Both the position numbers and the translations under genes were made by a program. From Candidatus Pacearchaeota archaeon (GTDB lineage Archaea; Nanoarchaeota; Nanoarchaeia; Pacearchaeales; GW2011-AR1), in assembly GCA_002690445.1 (NCBI GenBank), contig NZER01000441.1, forward strand, positions 1 through 12,001: a stretch of DNA of 12,001 bases, read 5' to 3'. Position 1 is the stretch's first letter. Each line of letters opens with the position of its first letter. The notes under the pieces were generated by a model. The model did not search any database and was not told the DNA's origin. It saw only the letters and a list, made by a program, of their open reading frames with translations. This document shows, in pieces, positions 1 to 6,400 of this stretch.

Positions 1-525
1 TTCAAGTTGTTGAAAGATCAAGCGGCCTTGACCTCTTTGACCTGCTTTTTGTTCATAAACAAGCTGGAATTTATTATCTTCAGGACTTAGAAAAGTAGAC
101 ATCTTACTGTAAGCAGGATCGCCTATCATTTCTTTTATGGCTTTGCGCGTACTTTCTGTACGCAAAACATCAGCTGACCATGTATGAGAATATGTCTCTG
201 TACCATCTAAAATAGACAGACCTTTGTTTAAGCCTAATGCTTCTGGAGAAGCATATGGACTCATAAACTCAGGGATACGAAAGGTATTTCCAAAACCAAA
301 AGGAGTCTTATTCGCTATGTTTCTTATCTGAGATTGAAGAATATCATATTTTGTGTATTTTGCATCAGCGTCACCTCCATAAGGTGAGCGCATTAGATAA
401 TGCATTCCAGCAAGACCAGCAGCATAAGGAGTCAAAGACAAAGCACCCTCTATTAAGGGGTGCATCTCTGGTTCAGCAGCTACTGCTGAGTAGAATATAC
501 TTCCTGGTCCTTGCTGAGTAAACAT
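1..525 (-). CDS. Large tail/virion protein, N-terminal 175 residues (candidate tape measure; runs off left edge)
   Basis: The frame is open from an ATG at 525 to the window edge, giving 175 residues that begin MFTQQGPGSIFYSAVAAEPE. The start is well supported: AGGAG lies 5 bases upstream (531-535) and only 1 base separates it from the preceding stop. Residues about 23-45 are mildly hydrophobic (PLIEGALSLTPYAAGLAGMHYL) and could be a membrane-seeking or buried helix. The rest is mixed polar with no motif I recognise. Position is the main clue: in many phages the gene right after the tail assembly chaperones encodes the tape measure protein, which sets tail length inside the tube. That assignment is inference; another large virion protein with a peptidoglycan-degrading domain further on is equally possible. 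The C-terminus is outside the window, so length cannot be judged. Confidence 0.75.
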   Translation of the reverse strand, partial: MFTQQGPGSIFYSAVAAEPEMHPLIEGALSLTPYAAGLAGMHYLMRSPYGGDADAKYTKYDILQSQIRNIANKTPFGFGNTFRIPEFMSPYASPEALGLNKGLSILDGTETYSHTWSADVLRTESTRKAIKEMIGDPAYSKMSTFLSPEDNKFQLVYEQKAGQRGQGRLIFQQLE

Positions 526-526
526 A

Positions 527-1228
527 TTATCTCCTGTCTAAGGACTGTAAGTCTGATTTGCTCAGCTTCTCCTTATTCATTCTAGCGACTTCTTCTTTCA
601 GAAATCTTTGTTCTGCATCTTTAACATCCCAATAGCCTAATTCTTTTTCTAAAGAAACAGCATCGTTTATATAAATATTATCTTTAACAGTTTCATTTGG
701 TTTTTTTGGTTCTTCAATATTATATATTTCTTTATATATTTTTTCTAGATCGAGTCTTTTAAATTCAGGTCTAGATTTAGATAATAGATTTTCAGCAGCA
801 ACGAAGTTTTTAATAAATTGTTTCTCTGTCATATTCTCAATCATTACAGGCGTAATAGAGTGGAAACTTGAAAAGATTGTACAGCGCATATGTTCATAAA
901 TACTATTTAATGGATTAGCTTCTCTTTCTTTAGCTATGGAAATTAAGAAGTCTTCTCCAGTATTACCTCCAGATAGAGTATAAATCATTTGTCCTGTTGT
1001 GATTGCATATCCAGCAGGAAGTGTATTCGATAAATATTTGGCATCACTCAGATAACAAATATTGAATATCTCTTCATATAAAATAAAGGCCGGAATGTTT
1101 CCATTCAGTAGCTTATTAAATAGATTGAATTCTTTTATTTTTAAAAGTCGAAATTCAAACGTACAATAATCATCAAGGATTATTGAGTATAAATCACAAT
1201 CAGATTCTAGGACTTTTTTTAAATCCAT
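527..1228 (-). CDS. Tail assembly chaperone-like protein, second of two (233 aa)
   Basis: This 233-residue protein looks mostly helical. Residues about 22-150 follow a pattern I associate with phage tail assembly chaperones: an aromatic/Arg-Leu strand then a Glu-Phe helix (FEFRLLKIKEFNLF, 24-37), a hydrophobic helix with Cys (IFNICYL, 54-60), a Pro-Ala-Gly turn followed by a helix ending LSGG (71-88), and a helix ending FVAAENLL (142-149). The C-terminal half of the upstream 303-aa protein shows the same order of elements, so the two probably share a fold. The C-terminal 80 residues are Lys/Glu-rich and look like a flexible tail. Such proteins bind the tape measure and guide tube assembly; that role is inferred from pattern and position. 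The Shine-Dalgarno is weak and the start lies 12 bases after the previous stop, so translation may depend on coupling. It is in the same frame as the upstream gene, separated by tandem stops TAA TGA. Confidence 0.8.
   Translation of the reverse strand: MDLKKVLESDCDLYSIILDDYCTFEFRLLKIKEFNLFNKLLNGNIPAFILYEEIFNICYLSDAKYLSNTLPAGYAITTGQMIYTLSGGNTGEDFLISIAKEREANPLNSIYEHMRCTIFSSFHSITPVMIENMTEKQFIKNFVAAENLLSKSRPEFKRLDLEKIYKEIYNIEEPKKPNETVKDNIYINDAVSLEKELGYWDVKDAEQRFLKEEVARMNKEKLSKSDLQSLDRR
1164..1185. repeat. Perfect 8-bp hairpin in the 233-aa chaperone-like gene
   Basis: Arms CAATAATC and GATTATTG flank a 6-base loop. It lies about 45 bases after the start codon, in the codons of SIILDDYC. Confidence 0.6.
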
Positions 1229-1240
1229 AGTGTTTACTCA

Positions 1241-2152
1241 TTATAATTGAGTTGTTAAAAGCATGGCTTGCTGGGGTGTTAGAAATCCTGAATTTAATAA
1301 AATCATTTGATAAAGCGAATCAAGAATTCCTGCTTTACAATAATCCAACCAATGCTCATCAATGCTTGGCCAGAGAACACAATATAAGACAACCTTTTCC
1401 TTTAGTTTCTCTTCAACTTCATCAGCATTTTCAGAATCTTTCATTCGATTCATTACTTCTTTTATCTTTTTCCATTCTCCTCTTGTTAGATGATGATAGA
1501 TATAAACGTCGCCACCACCGAAAGCCATTACATGGATACCGTTTTTTCCATAAGTTGCTTTCCAAGATTCAATCTTTTCACTAGAAGGTGGATTGTCTTC
1601 TCCCTCTAGCAGTTCTAAAATTTGACTTTTCAAATCTGTTTGAGGCTGAGCCTCAACATCTGCTTCTGGTACAGGAATAGGTGCAGGTGTTTTTTTAGGC
1701 TTAACTTCTGATTCAAGTGCTTTTAATTCTTCTTCTAAATTCATAGGTGCTAACTCTTCATCTTTCGTGTGAGCGTCAATTATTTTCTGAACCAAGATCG
1801 GTTCCTTAACAGGAATGTTATTTATTTGTTCTGGTTTTGCAATGTTTTTCTGTACTTGGCGAGCTTGCCTCTTTTTGAGGGCAAGCTCTTTCTTCTTTTT
1901 GATTCTCTCTTTTCTTTGTTCAATAGCAGATACTACAGCTTTTTGGTCTTGCTCTTTCTTGCTTGCAACTTCCATCTCTTTAACTTCTCGTTCTGATAAA
2001 GTAGGTGCAGGTATAAATGCAGTTGGAGGTAAACTCCGTATTATCTGATCTGCAGTAGGAGACTTACCTTCTAAAGCACGTAAAGCTTTTTCATTTACTG
2101 GCTCACCAAACATAACTACGTTTGGATTCAATTGTTTGCCTTCAAAACCCAT
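1241..2152 (-). CDS. Tail assembly chaperone-like protein with long charged N-terminal extension (303 aa)
   Basis: The N-terminal half (1-190) is low in complexity. It has a Glu/Lys/Arg-rich segment at about 52-105 (including KERIKKKKELALKKRQAR), probably a long helix or coiled coil, then a Pro-rich linker (PKKTPAPIPVPEA, 152-164). The folded part begins near residue 191: ESWKATYG, then DVYIYHHLTRGEWKKIKEVM (215-234), YCVLWPS (257-263), and KAGILDSLYQMILLNSGF (273-290). This order of a short strand, a Leu-Thr-Arg-x-Glu helix, a Cys-x-Leu-Trp-Pro segment and a Ser-Gly-Phe ending is what I recall for chaperones encoded before the tape measure in SPO1-like and other large myophages. The neighbouring 233-aa gene carries a related core. 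ATG at 2152 has AGGA about 8 bases upstream. A basic, coiled extension of this length is unusual for a chaperone; a scaffold or tail-core role is an alternative. Confidence 0.8.
   Translation of the reverse strand: MGFEGKQLNPNVVMFGEPVNEKALRALEGKSPTADQIIRSLPPTAFIPAPTLSEREVKEMEVASKKEQDQKAVVSAIEQRKERIKKKKELALKKRQARQVQKNIAKPEQINNIPVKEPILVQKIIDAHTKDEELAPMNLEEELKALESEVKPKKTPAPIPVPEADVEAQPQTDLKSQILELLEGEDNPPSSEKIESWKATYGKNGIHVMAFGGGDVYIYHHLTRGEWKKIKEVMNRMKDSENADEVEEKLKEKVVLYCVLWPSIDEHWLDYCKAGILDSLYQMILLNSGFLTPQQAMLLTTQL
1861..1888. repeat. Perfect 9-bp hairpin with 10-base loop inside the 303-aa chaperone-like gene
   Basis: Arms GAGCTTGCC and GGCAAGCTC. In the mRNA (minus strand) the stem begins 6 bases after CAAAAAG in the Lys-rich codons. 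On the plus strand it is followed by a T-rich run and so looks like a terminator, but no plus-strand gene would use it. Confidence 0.7.
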
Positions 2153-2187
2153 GTACTATTCCTGTTCTTTTTAATATGAAAATGTTT

Positions 2188-2535
2188 TTATCGAAGATGC
2201 ACCAACACAAGATCACCGACTACGCGAGAGGATTGACCTTCGACCAGAGGTGATATAATACCGATGGGACTTGCTGGTGAAGCATCAACATAAACTCCAC
2301 CTGTTTCCATTCCAAGCGCTCCCCCATCATCTGGTATTATCCGTGAAGCCTTGGCCATAACATCACCAGCAGTATGTAGGCGGATTGTAAATGTTCCGTC
2401 TTCTCTGTCAACTATTTGACCAACAACGCCATAGATTGCAACAGTTGGTGCACTTAAGGCTGAAAGTATTCCTCCAGAATACTCAACAACATCACCACGA
2501 TTAAATGTGGTGTTTGATATAATATTTATCCACAT
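2188..2535 (-). CDS. Small beta-rich virion protein of unknown role (115 aa)
   Basis: I do not recognise the family. The sequence is rich in Gly, Val and Ile with short alternating hydrophobic stretches (RGDVVEYSGGIL near 13-24, AIYGVVGQIVDREDGTFTIR near 33-52, then a Gly-rich loop and GDLVLVHLR at the end). It has no long helix, no signal peptide and no membrane segment, so it is probably an all-beta domain such as a small barrel. The GDVV-x-YSGG-IL start followed by a GVVGQIV strand resembles small structural-cement or fibre-accessory proteins in phages. The gene follows two fibre-like genes (7-base gap) and precedes the chaperones, so it may cap or decorate the fibres or tail. ATG at 2535 has AGGA about 10 bases upstream, a somewhat long spacing. 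Confidence 0.75.
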   Translation of the reverse strand: MWINIISNTTFNRGDVVEYSGGILSALSAPTVAIYGVVGQIVDREDGTFTIRLHTAGDVMAKASRIIPDDGGALGMETGGVYVDASPASPIGIISPLVEGQSSRVVGDLVLVHLR

Positions 2536-2542
2536 AGTAATA

Positions 2543-3211
2543 TTATCCTAATTTTATAAATTGAAATGCAATTGATTTTTGCGTATCTGAAGCTGTTAGA
2601 CTAACTGTTCCAGAAACATCCATGCACTTTAAAAATATTTGCGTTGTATCCTCTATAGATACGATCGCCCAACATGCGACGGAGTTAGGTCGACCACTAA
2701 TGGCCTTGACTCTATTCCCATATTGATTTCCAGCGCCATCAAACCATGCCCAATCGATAGAGTCGGATGAACTTGCAAATCTTGTATTTGGCGTACCAAT
2801 AGCCAGCCAATCACCCGCTGGCAGGTTGAATCCCATATTCCAATATATACTGCTAAAGGGCGAGTCTGGTGTTGCCGCCTTCTCCCAAAATGGATCGGTG
2901 CCATATGGTCCTCCATTTATTCCATTGTATGGTGCGACAGAAGCAGCGCCTCCCAAACTGAATGTATGCTGCTGTCCAACAGAGTATGATGGTAGAGCCC
3001 CTGAGTATCCCCATCGATCATCTGCGTGCATTGAATATGGCAGACTAGTATTCATTGAACTGCTTGCTGGGAGCCATCCCGAACCATCATATTGAAGCAC
3101 TTGACCTGATGCTGGAACTCCGGACACATCAGACAGACTAGTAAGACTAATTGAAATGTCACTACTACTATCAGGAGTCTGATTATTAATAGTTGTTTGA
3201 TTATGGCTCAT
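2543..3211 (-). CDS. Small tail fibre-like protein B, shared anchor plus unique C-terminal domain (222 aa)
   Basis: Residues 1-48 form a module shared with the next gene upstream: MSH start, Gln-x-Pro-Asp at 11-14, and the repeat-like element LSDVSGVPASGQVLQYDGSGW (26-46) ending in Trp-x-Pro. This LSD-V-S-x-x-P-x-x-G-Q-x-L-x-Y-x-G-x-x-W-x-P pattern is common in phage tail fibres and short fibres, where it marks trimeric shaft or attachment regions. Residues about 55-222 are Ser/Gly/aromatic-rich with short beta strands and end KSIAFQFIKLG, consistent with a jelly-roll-type receptor-binding or capping domain. That fold is my inference. By length it is a short accessory fibre rather than a long tail fibre. 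It sits 2 bases after the stop of its twin. The start has GGA about 7 bases upstream. Confidence 0.8.
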   Translation of the reverse strand: MSHNQTTINNQTPDSSSDISISLTSLSDVSGVPASGQVLQYDGSGWLPASSSMNTSLPYSMHADDRWGYSGALPSYSVGQQHTFSLGGAASVAPYNGINGGPYGTDPFWEKAATPDSPFSSIYWNMGFNLPAGDWLAIGTPNTRFASSSDSIDWAWFDGAGNQYGNRVKAISGRPNSVACWAIVSIEDTTQIFLKCMDVSGTVSLTASDTQKSIAFQFIKLG

Positions 3212-3213
3212 AA

Positions 3214-3867
3214 TTATTCCAACCTCATAATTAAGATTGCCGAATAATTTGCAGGAGTAGTTCCTTGTGTGCCAATTGTTGAAACATCATTCGCTTGTGC
3301 AATTTTTACATATATATCAGTATTGACAGACACGTCTAAATGGCCCAGTGTTGTGGCCGTTGGGCTTCCGTATGTGGGGACATCTCCAACGAACCCTTGT
3401 GCTGAATAATATATGGAATTTCCTGAATCTCTAAAAACTGTCGAGAGATAACCGCTTGATGTTGAAAATTCCACAAGTGCTTGACTTTGTAGTGTATATT
3501 TTCCCGCCGGGAGAGTAATGTAATTAACCCAATTGGCAATTACACTGCCTGATGCAGTAGTTTGATTTATGGTCGCTCCAGTGATTGTATTTAAAGGTGC
3601 GGCATCATAAACGTAAAACACATCGTTCACTGCCATCGACGAAGCAGGTGAAGTATTGTAATTGACAGTCCCTCCACTTCGATGAGAAATGAATATGTAC
3701 TGTAACGATCCACTCACAGTTGAAGGAGCCCATCCTGCTCCACCATAAACCAATGCTTCCCCTGATGATGGTGTACCTGAGATATCTGACAGATGACTAA
3801 CTCCAACTTCAATGTTTCCAGCAGCATCTGGAGCTTGTCCTCCCACAGTAATTTTCTTATGACTCAT
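3214..3867 (-). CDS. Small tail fibre-like protein A, shared anchor plus C1q/TNF-like C-terminal domain (217 aa)
   Basis: The first 48 residues align without gaps to the following 222-aa protein, with 22 identities by hand count, including MSH, Q11, PD13-14, LSD26-28, SG30-31, P33, SG35-36, L39, Y41, G43, GW45-46 and P48. The C-terminal part differs. Residues 55-217 contain ITLPAGKYTLQSQALVEF (117-134), LGHLDVSVNTDIYVKIAQA (174-192) and a closing NYSAILIMRLE (207-217). A 'LPAGKY' strand, a 'VKIAQA' strand and a final 'YSAILIMRL' strand is how C1q/TNF-like trimeric jelly rolls in phage fibres usually read. The protein is therefore probably a trimer with an N-terminal attachment site and a C-terminal binding head. 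GGAG lies 8 bases before the ATG. The order after the tube-like genes suggests attachment to the tail or baseplate, but head attachment is not excluded. Confidence 0.82.
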   Translation of the reverse strand: MSHKKITVGGQAPDAAGNIEVGVSHLSDISGTPSSGEALVYGGAGWAPSTVSGSLQYIFISHRSGGTVNYNTSPASSMAVNDVFYVYDAAPLNTITGATINQTTASGSVIANWVNYITLPAGKYTLQSQALVEFSTSSGYLSTVFRDSGNSIYYSAQGFVGDVPTYGSPTATTLGHLDVSVNTDIYVKIAQANDVSTIGTQGTTPANYSAILIMRLE

Positions 3868-3882
3868 GTTATAGTCTCCAGC

Positions 3883-4356
3883 TTAATTAATATTCTTATA
3901 ACTTAAAGTTCTACCTAAAAATCCATATTCTTCAAGTAATACTTGTTCTGAAATTTGAATAGTTTGACCTCTAGAAATCAAATAACAATTTTTGATGGTT
4001 ATTTGATTCTTGTTTCCAAAACGAACTGTAATGTCAAAAGAGTCAGCTAAGAAACCATTGAAGCTTAACTCTCGACTACCTTCTTGATTAAGTGGATTTT
4101 TTAAAACATCAGTAAGTAAATAGTCAGGCTTAATATAATTCAATACAAAGTTACCTTGAACTATTTCTCTTCCAGGGAGCATAGCATCAAATTGAGTTGA
4201 AGAATATCCATAAATTGGTTGCTGTGAGTTTTGTACGCTATAACTAAGACCCGCGCACTCAATCACTTCTATATCAGGACTATTGGAAAGGTCTACATTT
4301 TTAAATGAGATCTTTACATTGGCACCAGAAAAATACTCGTAGTTGTAATAATTCAT
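3883..4356 (-). CDS. Tail tube-fold protein, fourth paralogue (157 aa)
   Basis: This is the smallest and most compact of four adjacent tube-like proteins. It keeps the shared outline: YFSGANVKISF (8-18) matches YSGVDIRVII of the 287-aa protein, GLSYSVQNSQQPIYGYSS (36-53) matches LSYAIQREKAPIYVMGS, and PGREIVQGNFVLNYI (61-75) matches RGKRGIAGTMISLMM. At the C-terminus, FDITVRF (107-113) matches FDVTIVA, and IKNCYLISRGQTIQISEQVL (121-140) matches LYGCEILNEG...SIDDIV. The length is close to that of T4 tube protein gp19 (163 residues, known). It may therefore be the main tube subunit, or an end adaptor like T4 gp48/gp54. The sequence alone does not decide. Its ATG overlaps the previous stop as ATGA, and the Shine-Dalgarno is poor, so coupled translation is likely. 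Confidence 0.78.
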   Translation of the reverse strand: MNYYNYEYFSGANVKISFKNVDLSNSPDIEVIECAGLSYSVQNSQQPIYGYSSTQFDAMLPGREIVQGNFVLNYIKPDYLLTDVLKNPLNQEGSRELSFNGFLADSFDITVRFGNKNQITIKNCYLISRGQTIQISEQVLLEEYGFLGRTLSYKNIN

Positions 4357-5279
4357 TGCTGATATCCACTTATATTTACATTAATATTTCCAAAATCTTC
4401 ATTAGAAGCACCCTTGCTCTTTGCTGTTTGTTCCAACTGATTATAATAACCTTTATACTTGTCTTTTACTTGGTTTTGATTATATGCATCTATTATTTCT
4501 TGATTAGAAGAAGTGTTATGGTCTGTAAATGGCCGAATGTCTTGTGCAACAAACTGACAAACAACTTCTGTGACCATGTCGTTTACAGAAGTAACAATCC
4601 CTTCATTCACAAACTCCACCCCTTCAAGCATCATCGATGCTCCAGGATCTGGGAGCCACCCATGCTCTTTTGTGTTAGTGTTTCTTGCAACTTCGGTTTG
4701 ATACCGAAGCATTATGTTCATTGGAGAAATTAATGTACTTATCTTGTTGTCAAAATTAACTTTACCCTCCTTGGTAGACCCGACACCTTTATATCCTGAG
4801 TCTCTAGACCAGCCAATTAAATCTTTATATATATTAGCAGGGTCTTTTACAGCAAGCATCCTGAGAGGATGATCTTCTACGATAACAAAGACAATTGTCC
4901 CAGCAATTGTTCTTATGCCACGAGTGTATCCAGAAACACCTCGCTCTCCTAATCTTCGTACAGGAGACTTAGCTTCATGAATAGAAATAGAAATCGTAGC
5001 CATAGAATTTAATTTTATGGGAGAAGAGAAATTCTTGTCAATTTGATAGTCTTTTTGATCAACAGTCGTCTTTGACGAAAAAGGATTCTTGATAGAAAGG
5101 AGGTCTTCTACTCCTTTGATTCGACCGGCTTCTTTTTTGACAGCTTCTGTAAAAGAATCTATTTGGGCTACTCCATATTCCTTAGCTAAATATTCATTAA
5201 ATGCTTCACTTCCAGGGAAGAAAGCAAAAGCATCACAATCTGCACCTGAATAACTATATGTATAATTTGGTGAACTCAT
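4353..5279 (-). CDS. Tail tube-fold protein, third paralogue, likely tube-end or baseplate adaptor (308 aa)
   Basis: Residues 8-14 (YSYSGAD) match the YSGVD start signature of the two preceding genes. An insertion of about 75 residues, mostly polar and helical (20-95), then interrupts the domain. The fold resumes with SMATISISIHEAKSPV (92-107) and RGVSGYTRGIRTIAGTIVFVI (113-133), equivalent to the SVDPIS...RGKRGIAGT region. The C-terminal signature is clear: LEGVEFVNEGIVTSVNDMV (218-236) aligns with LYGCEILNEGSGFSIDDIV of the 287-aa protein, and IRPF (248-251) aligns with ILPW. The last 55 residues are Asn/Gln-rich and probably disordered. The divergence and added segments suggest a specialised ring at a tube end or in the baseplate rather than the repeating tube subunit; this is inference. 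AAAGGAA lies upstream of the start. It ends with TGA overlapping the next ATG. Confidence 0.78.
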   Translation of the reverse strand: MSSPNYTYSYSGADCDAFAFFPGSEAFNEYLAKEYGVAQIDSFTEAVKKEAGRIKGVEDLLSIKNPFSSKTTVDQKDYQIDKNFSSPIKLNSMATISISIHEAKSPVRRLGERGVSGYTRGIRTIAGTIVFVIVEDHPLRMLAVKDPANIYKDLIGWSRDSGYKGVGSTKEGKVNFDNKISTLISPMNIMLRYQTEVARNTNTKEHGWLPDPGASMMLEGVEFVNEGIVTSVNDMVTEVVCQFVAQDIRPFTDHNTSSNQEIIDAYNQNQVKDKYKGYYNQLEQTAKSKGASNEDFGNINVNISGYQQ

Positions 5280-5308
5280 ATTCTTCCTTTAAGCAAATAT
5301 TGATTGTT

Positions 5309-6400
5309 CTAAGCTTGAGTTTGTAAATCAAAACTTCGCCACGGTAAAATGTTTCGTGCAAGAAAGTTTAAAGAATATGGAAGCGTCATGCCGTTAACAT
5401 TCATCTCAGAATTAGCTGATGTTATTTCACAGCCGTAAAGTCTCATCTGAGCAGACTGTCCATACTCATTAACAGCAACCAAAACTATATCAAAAGGTAA
5501 GATTTGATCTAAATATTCAGGTTTAACAATGGAGTAATTGCTTCCAAGATTAGTTAAATCATATCCTTTGGAAGATGAATTAACTGGAGTGTTTGTTATA
5601 AGAGTCGAGGTGCTTGGTAAAACTGTCCCTGTAAATGGAACCATTTCTTTCTTCTTCTTTTCATAAATGAGTTTCCACTTTTCAAGATCAGCTAGACGCT
5701 CTTCATATGCTGTAGACCACATGGTAACTGAATTGTAAAGATCACCTGCTAGCCCAATAAAGCCTCCATCATATAAAGCACTCTCTGCTACTGCACCGAT
5801 ACAATCAAATATGGCGGCCCGTATAAAATTAGCAGCGGCAGGAATTGCTCCCGTACCTCCTGTGGCTACTGCAATGCCAACTGACTGCAAAGCTCCTGTT
5901 ACGGCGCCCTCCACACAATCCCAAGCCGCGTCATTCAAACTACCACCAGGAAACATTTTGTGTTTAATGTGTGTTTGAAAAATCCACTCATACTTTGATC
6001 TTGTCTCTTGAATCGGTAAAGGTAGGTTCCTATATTTAGGAACCATTCTAGGCTGAGGTGTAGAAGTGTTGACAGGTAAAGGAACCTGTGCAGGAGTACC
6101 TGTAGAAAACAACTCGTCCTTATCTAAAAGTGCAACCTCATTATCAAAGGCTTCTGTATTTAACATATCTGCATCTAGCATTAACCCTCTGATAATGCCA
6201 TTGACACCTCTTTTTCCTCGTGCGAAACTTATGGGATCTACAGATCCCATAATGTAATTAGGCCCTTTTTCTCGTTGAATCATATAGCTTATATATTGAA
6301 TGTTTCCACAATGAAAACCGTTGATGATTACACGAATGTCAACACCAGAATATGAACTATATGATTTCGATAAAGCAGATGAAGAGCTTACCCTAGTCAT
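5309..6400 (-). CDS. Tail tube-fold protein, second paralogue, with long helical insertion (363 aa)
   Basis: Residues 14-80 match residues 11-77 of the preceding 287-aa protein at 45 of 67 positions by hand, including YSGVDIRVIING (17-28), IQREK (41-45), MGSVDPIS (51-58) and RGKRG (61-65). The C-terminal region (280-359) also matches closely, with YDLTNLGSNYS, DQILPFD, NEYGQSAQMRLYGCEI and ILPWRSF. Between them lies an insert absent from its neighbours. It has a Pro-rich linker (105-130), a helical stretch rich in Ala, Gly and Ile at about 163-222 with hydrophobic runs (GALQSVGIAVATGGTGAIPA; NFIRAAIFDCIGAVAES), and a charged helix (232-253) ending in a Lys run. Such an insert would project from a tube ring or reach membrane or baseplate partners. 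The start is preceded by a consensus AGGAGG 6 bases upstream. The stop is TAG. Confidence 0.82.
   Translation of the reverse strand: MTRVSSSSALSKSYSSYSGVDIRVIINGFHCGNIQYISYMIQREKGPNYIMGSVDPISFARGKRGVNGIIRGLMLDADMLNTEAFDNEVALLDKDELFSTGTPAQVPLPVNTSTPQPRMVPKYRNLPLPIQETRSKYEWIFQTHIKHKMFPGGSLNDAAWDCVEGAVTGALQSVGIAVATGGTGAIPAAANFIRAAIFDCIGAVAESALYDGGFIGLAGDLYNSVTMWSTAYEERLADLEKWKLIYEKKKKEMVPFTGTVLPSTSTLITNTPVNSSSKGYDLTNLGSNYSIVKPEYLDQILPFDIVLVAVNEYGQSAQMRLYGCEITSANSEMNVNGMTLPYSLNFLARNILPWRSFDLQTQA
6025..6044. repeat. Perfect 8-bp hairpin in the insertion of the 363-aa tube paralogue
   Basis: Arms GGTTCCTA and TAGGAACC flank a 4-base loop (TATT). It lies in the codons of the linker VPKYRN that opens the insertion. 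Confidence 0.7.
6229..6252. repeat. Perfect 10-bp hairpin in the 363-aa tube paralogue (MGSVDPI codons)
   Basis: Arms TTATGGGATC and GATCCCATAA flank a 4-base loop. It lies over the codons of the conserved MGSVDPI motif, at the same place as the hairpin at 7180-7201 in the neighbouring paralogue. It would also form in the mRNA. No known function. Confidence 0.8.

Noticed and set aside
1211..1241. Short frame starting at the TAATG after the first chaperone, running into an A7 run as a possible +1 shift into the second chaperone
   Set aside because: The frame is only 13 codons long and the second gene has its own in-frame ATG, so no shift is needed. The A7 run is simply Leu-Lys-Lys codons.
1252..1584. 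Plus-strand open frame of 110 codons
   Set aside because: It lies antisense within the chaperone-like gene, has no good ribosome binding site, and reads as low-complexity Leu/Ser/His sequence. The other plus-strand frames (for example 1769-2048, 4305-4733, 6472-6858, 10446-10846, 11630-11848) are antisense shadows for the same reasons.
1861..1900. Rho-independent terminator on the plus strand (hairpin followed by a T-rich run)
   Set aside because: No plus-strand gene ends here. The T-rich run is the complement of Lys codons in the minus-strand gene.
4564..4592. 8-bp inverted repeat ACTTCTGT / ACAGAAGT with a 13-base loop
   Set aside because: With loops this long a few 8-bp matches are expected by chance in 12 kb. 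It is within codons of the 308-aa gene.
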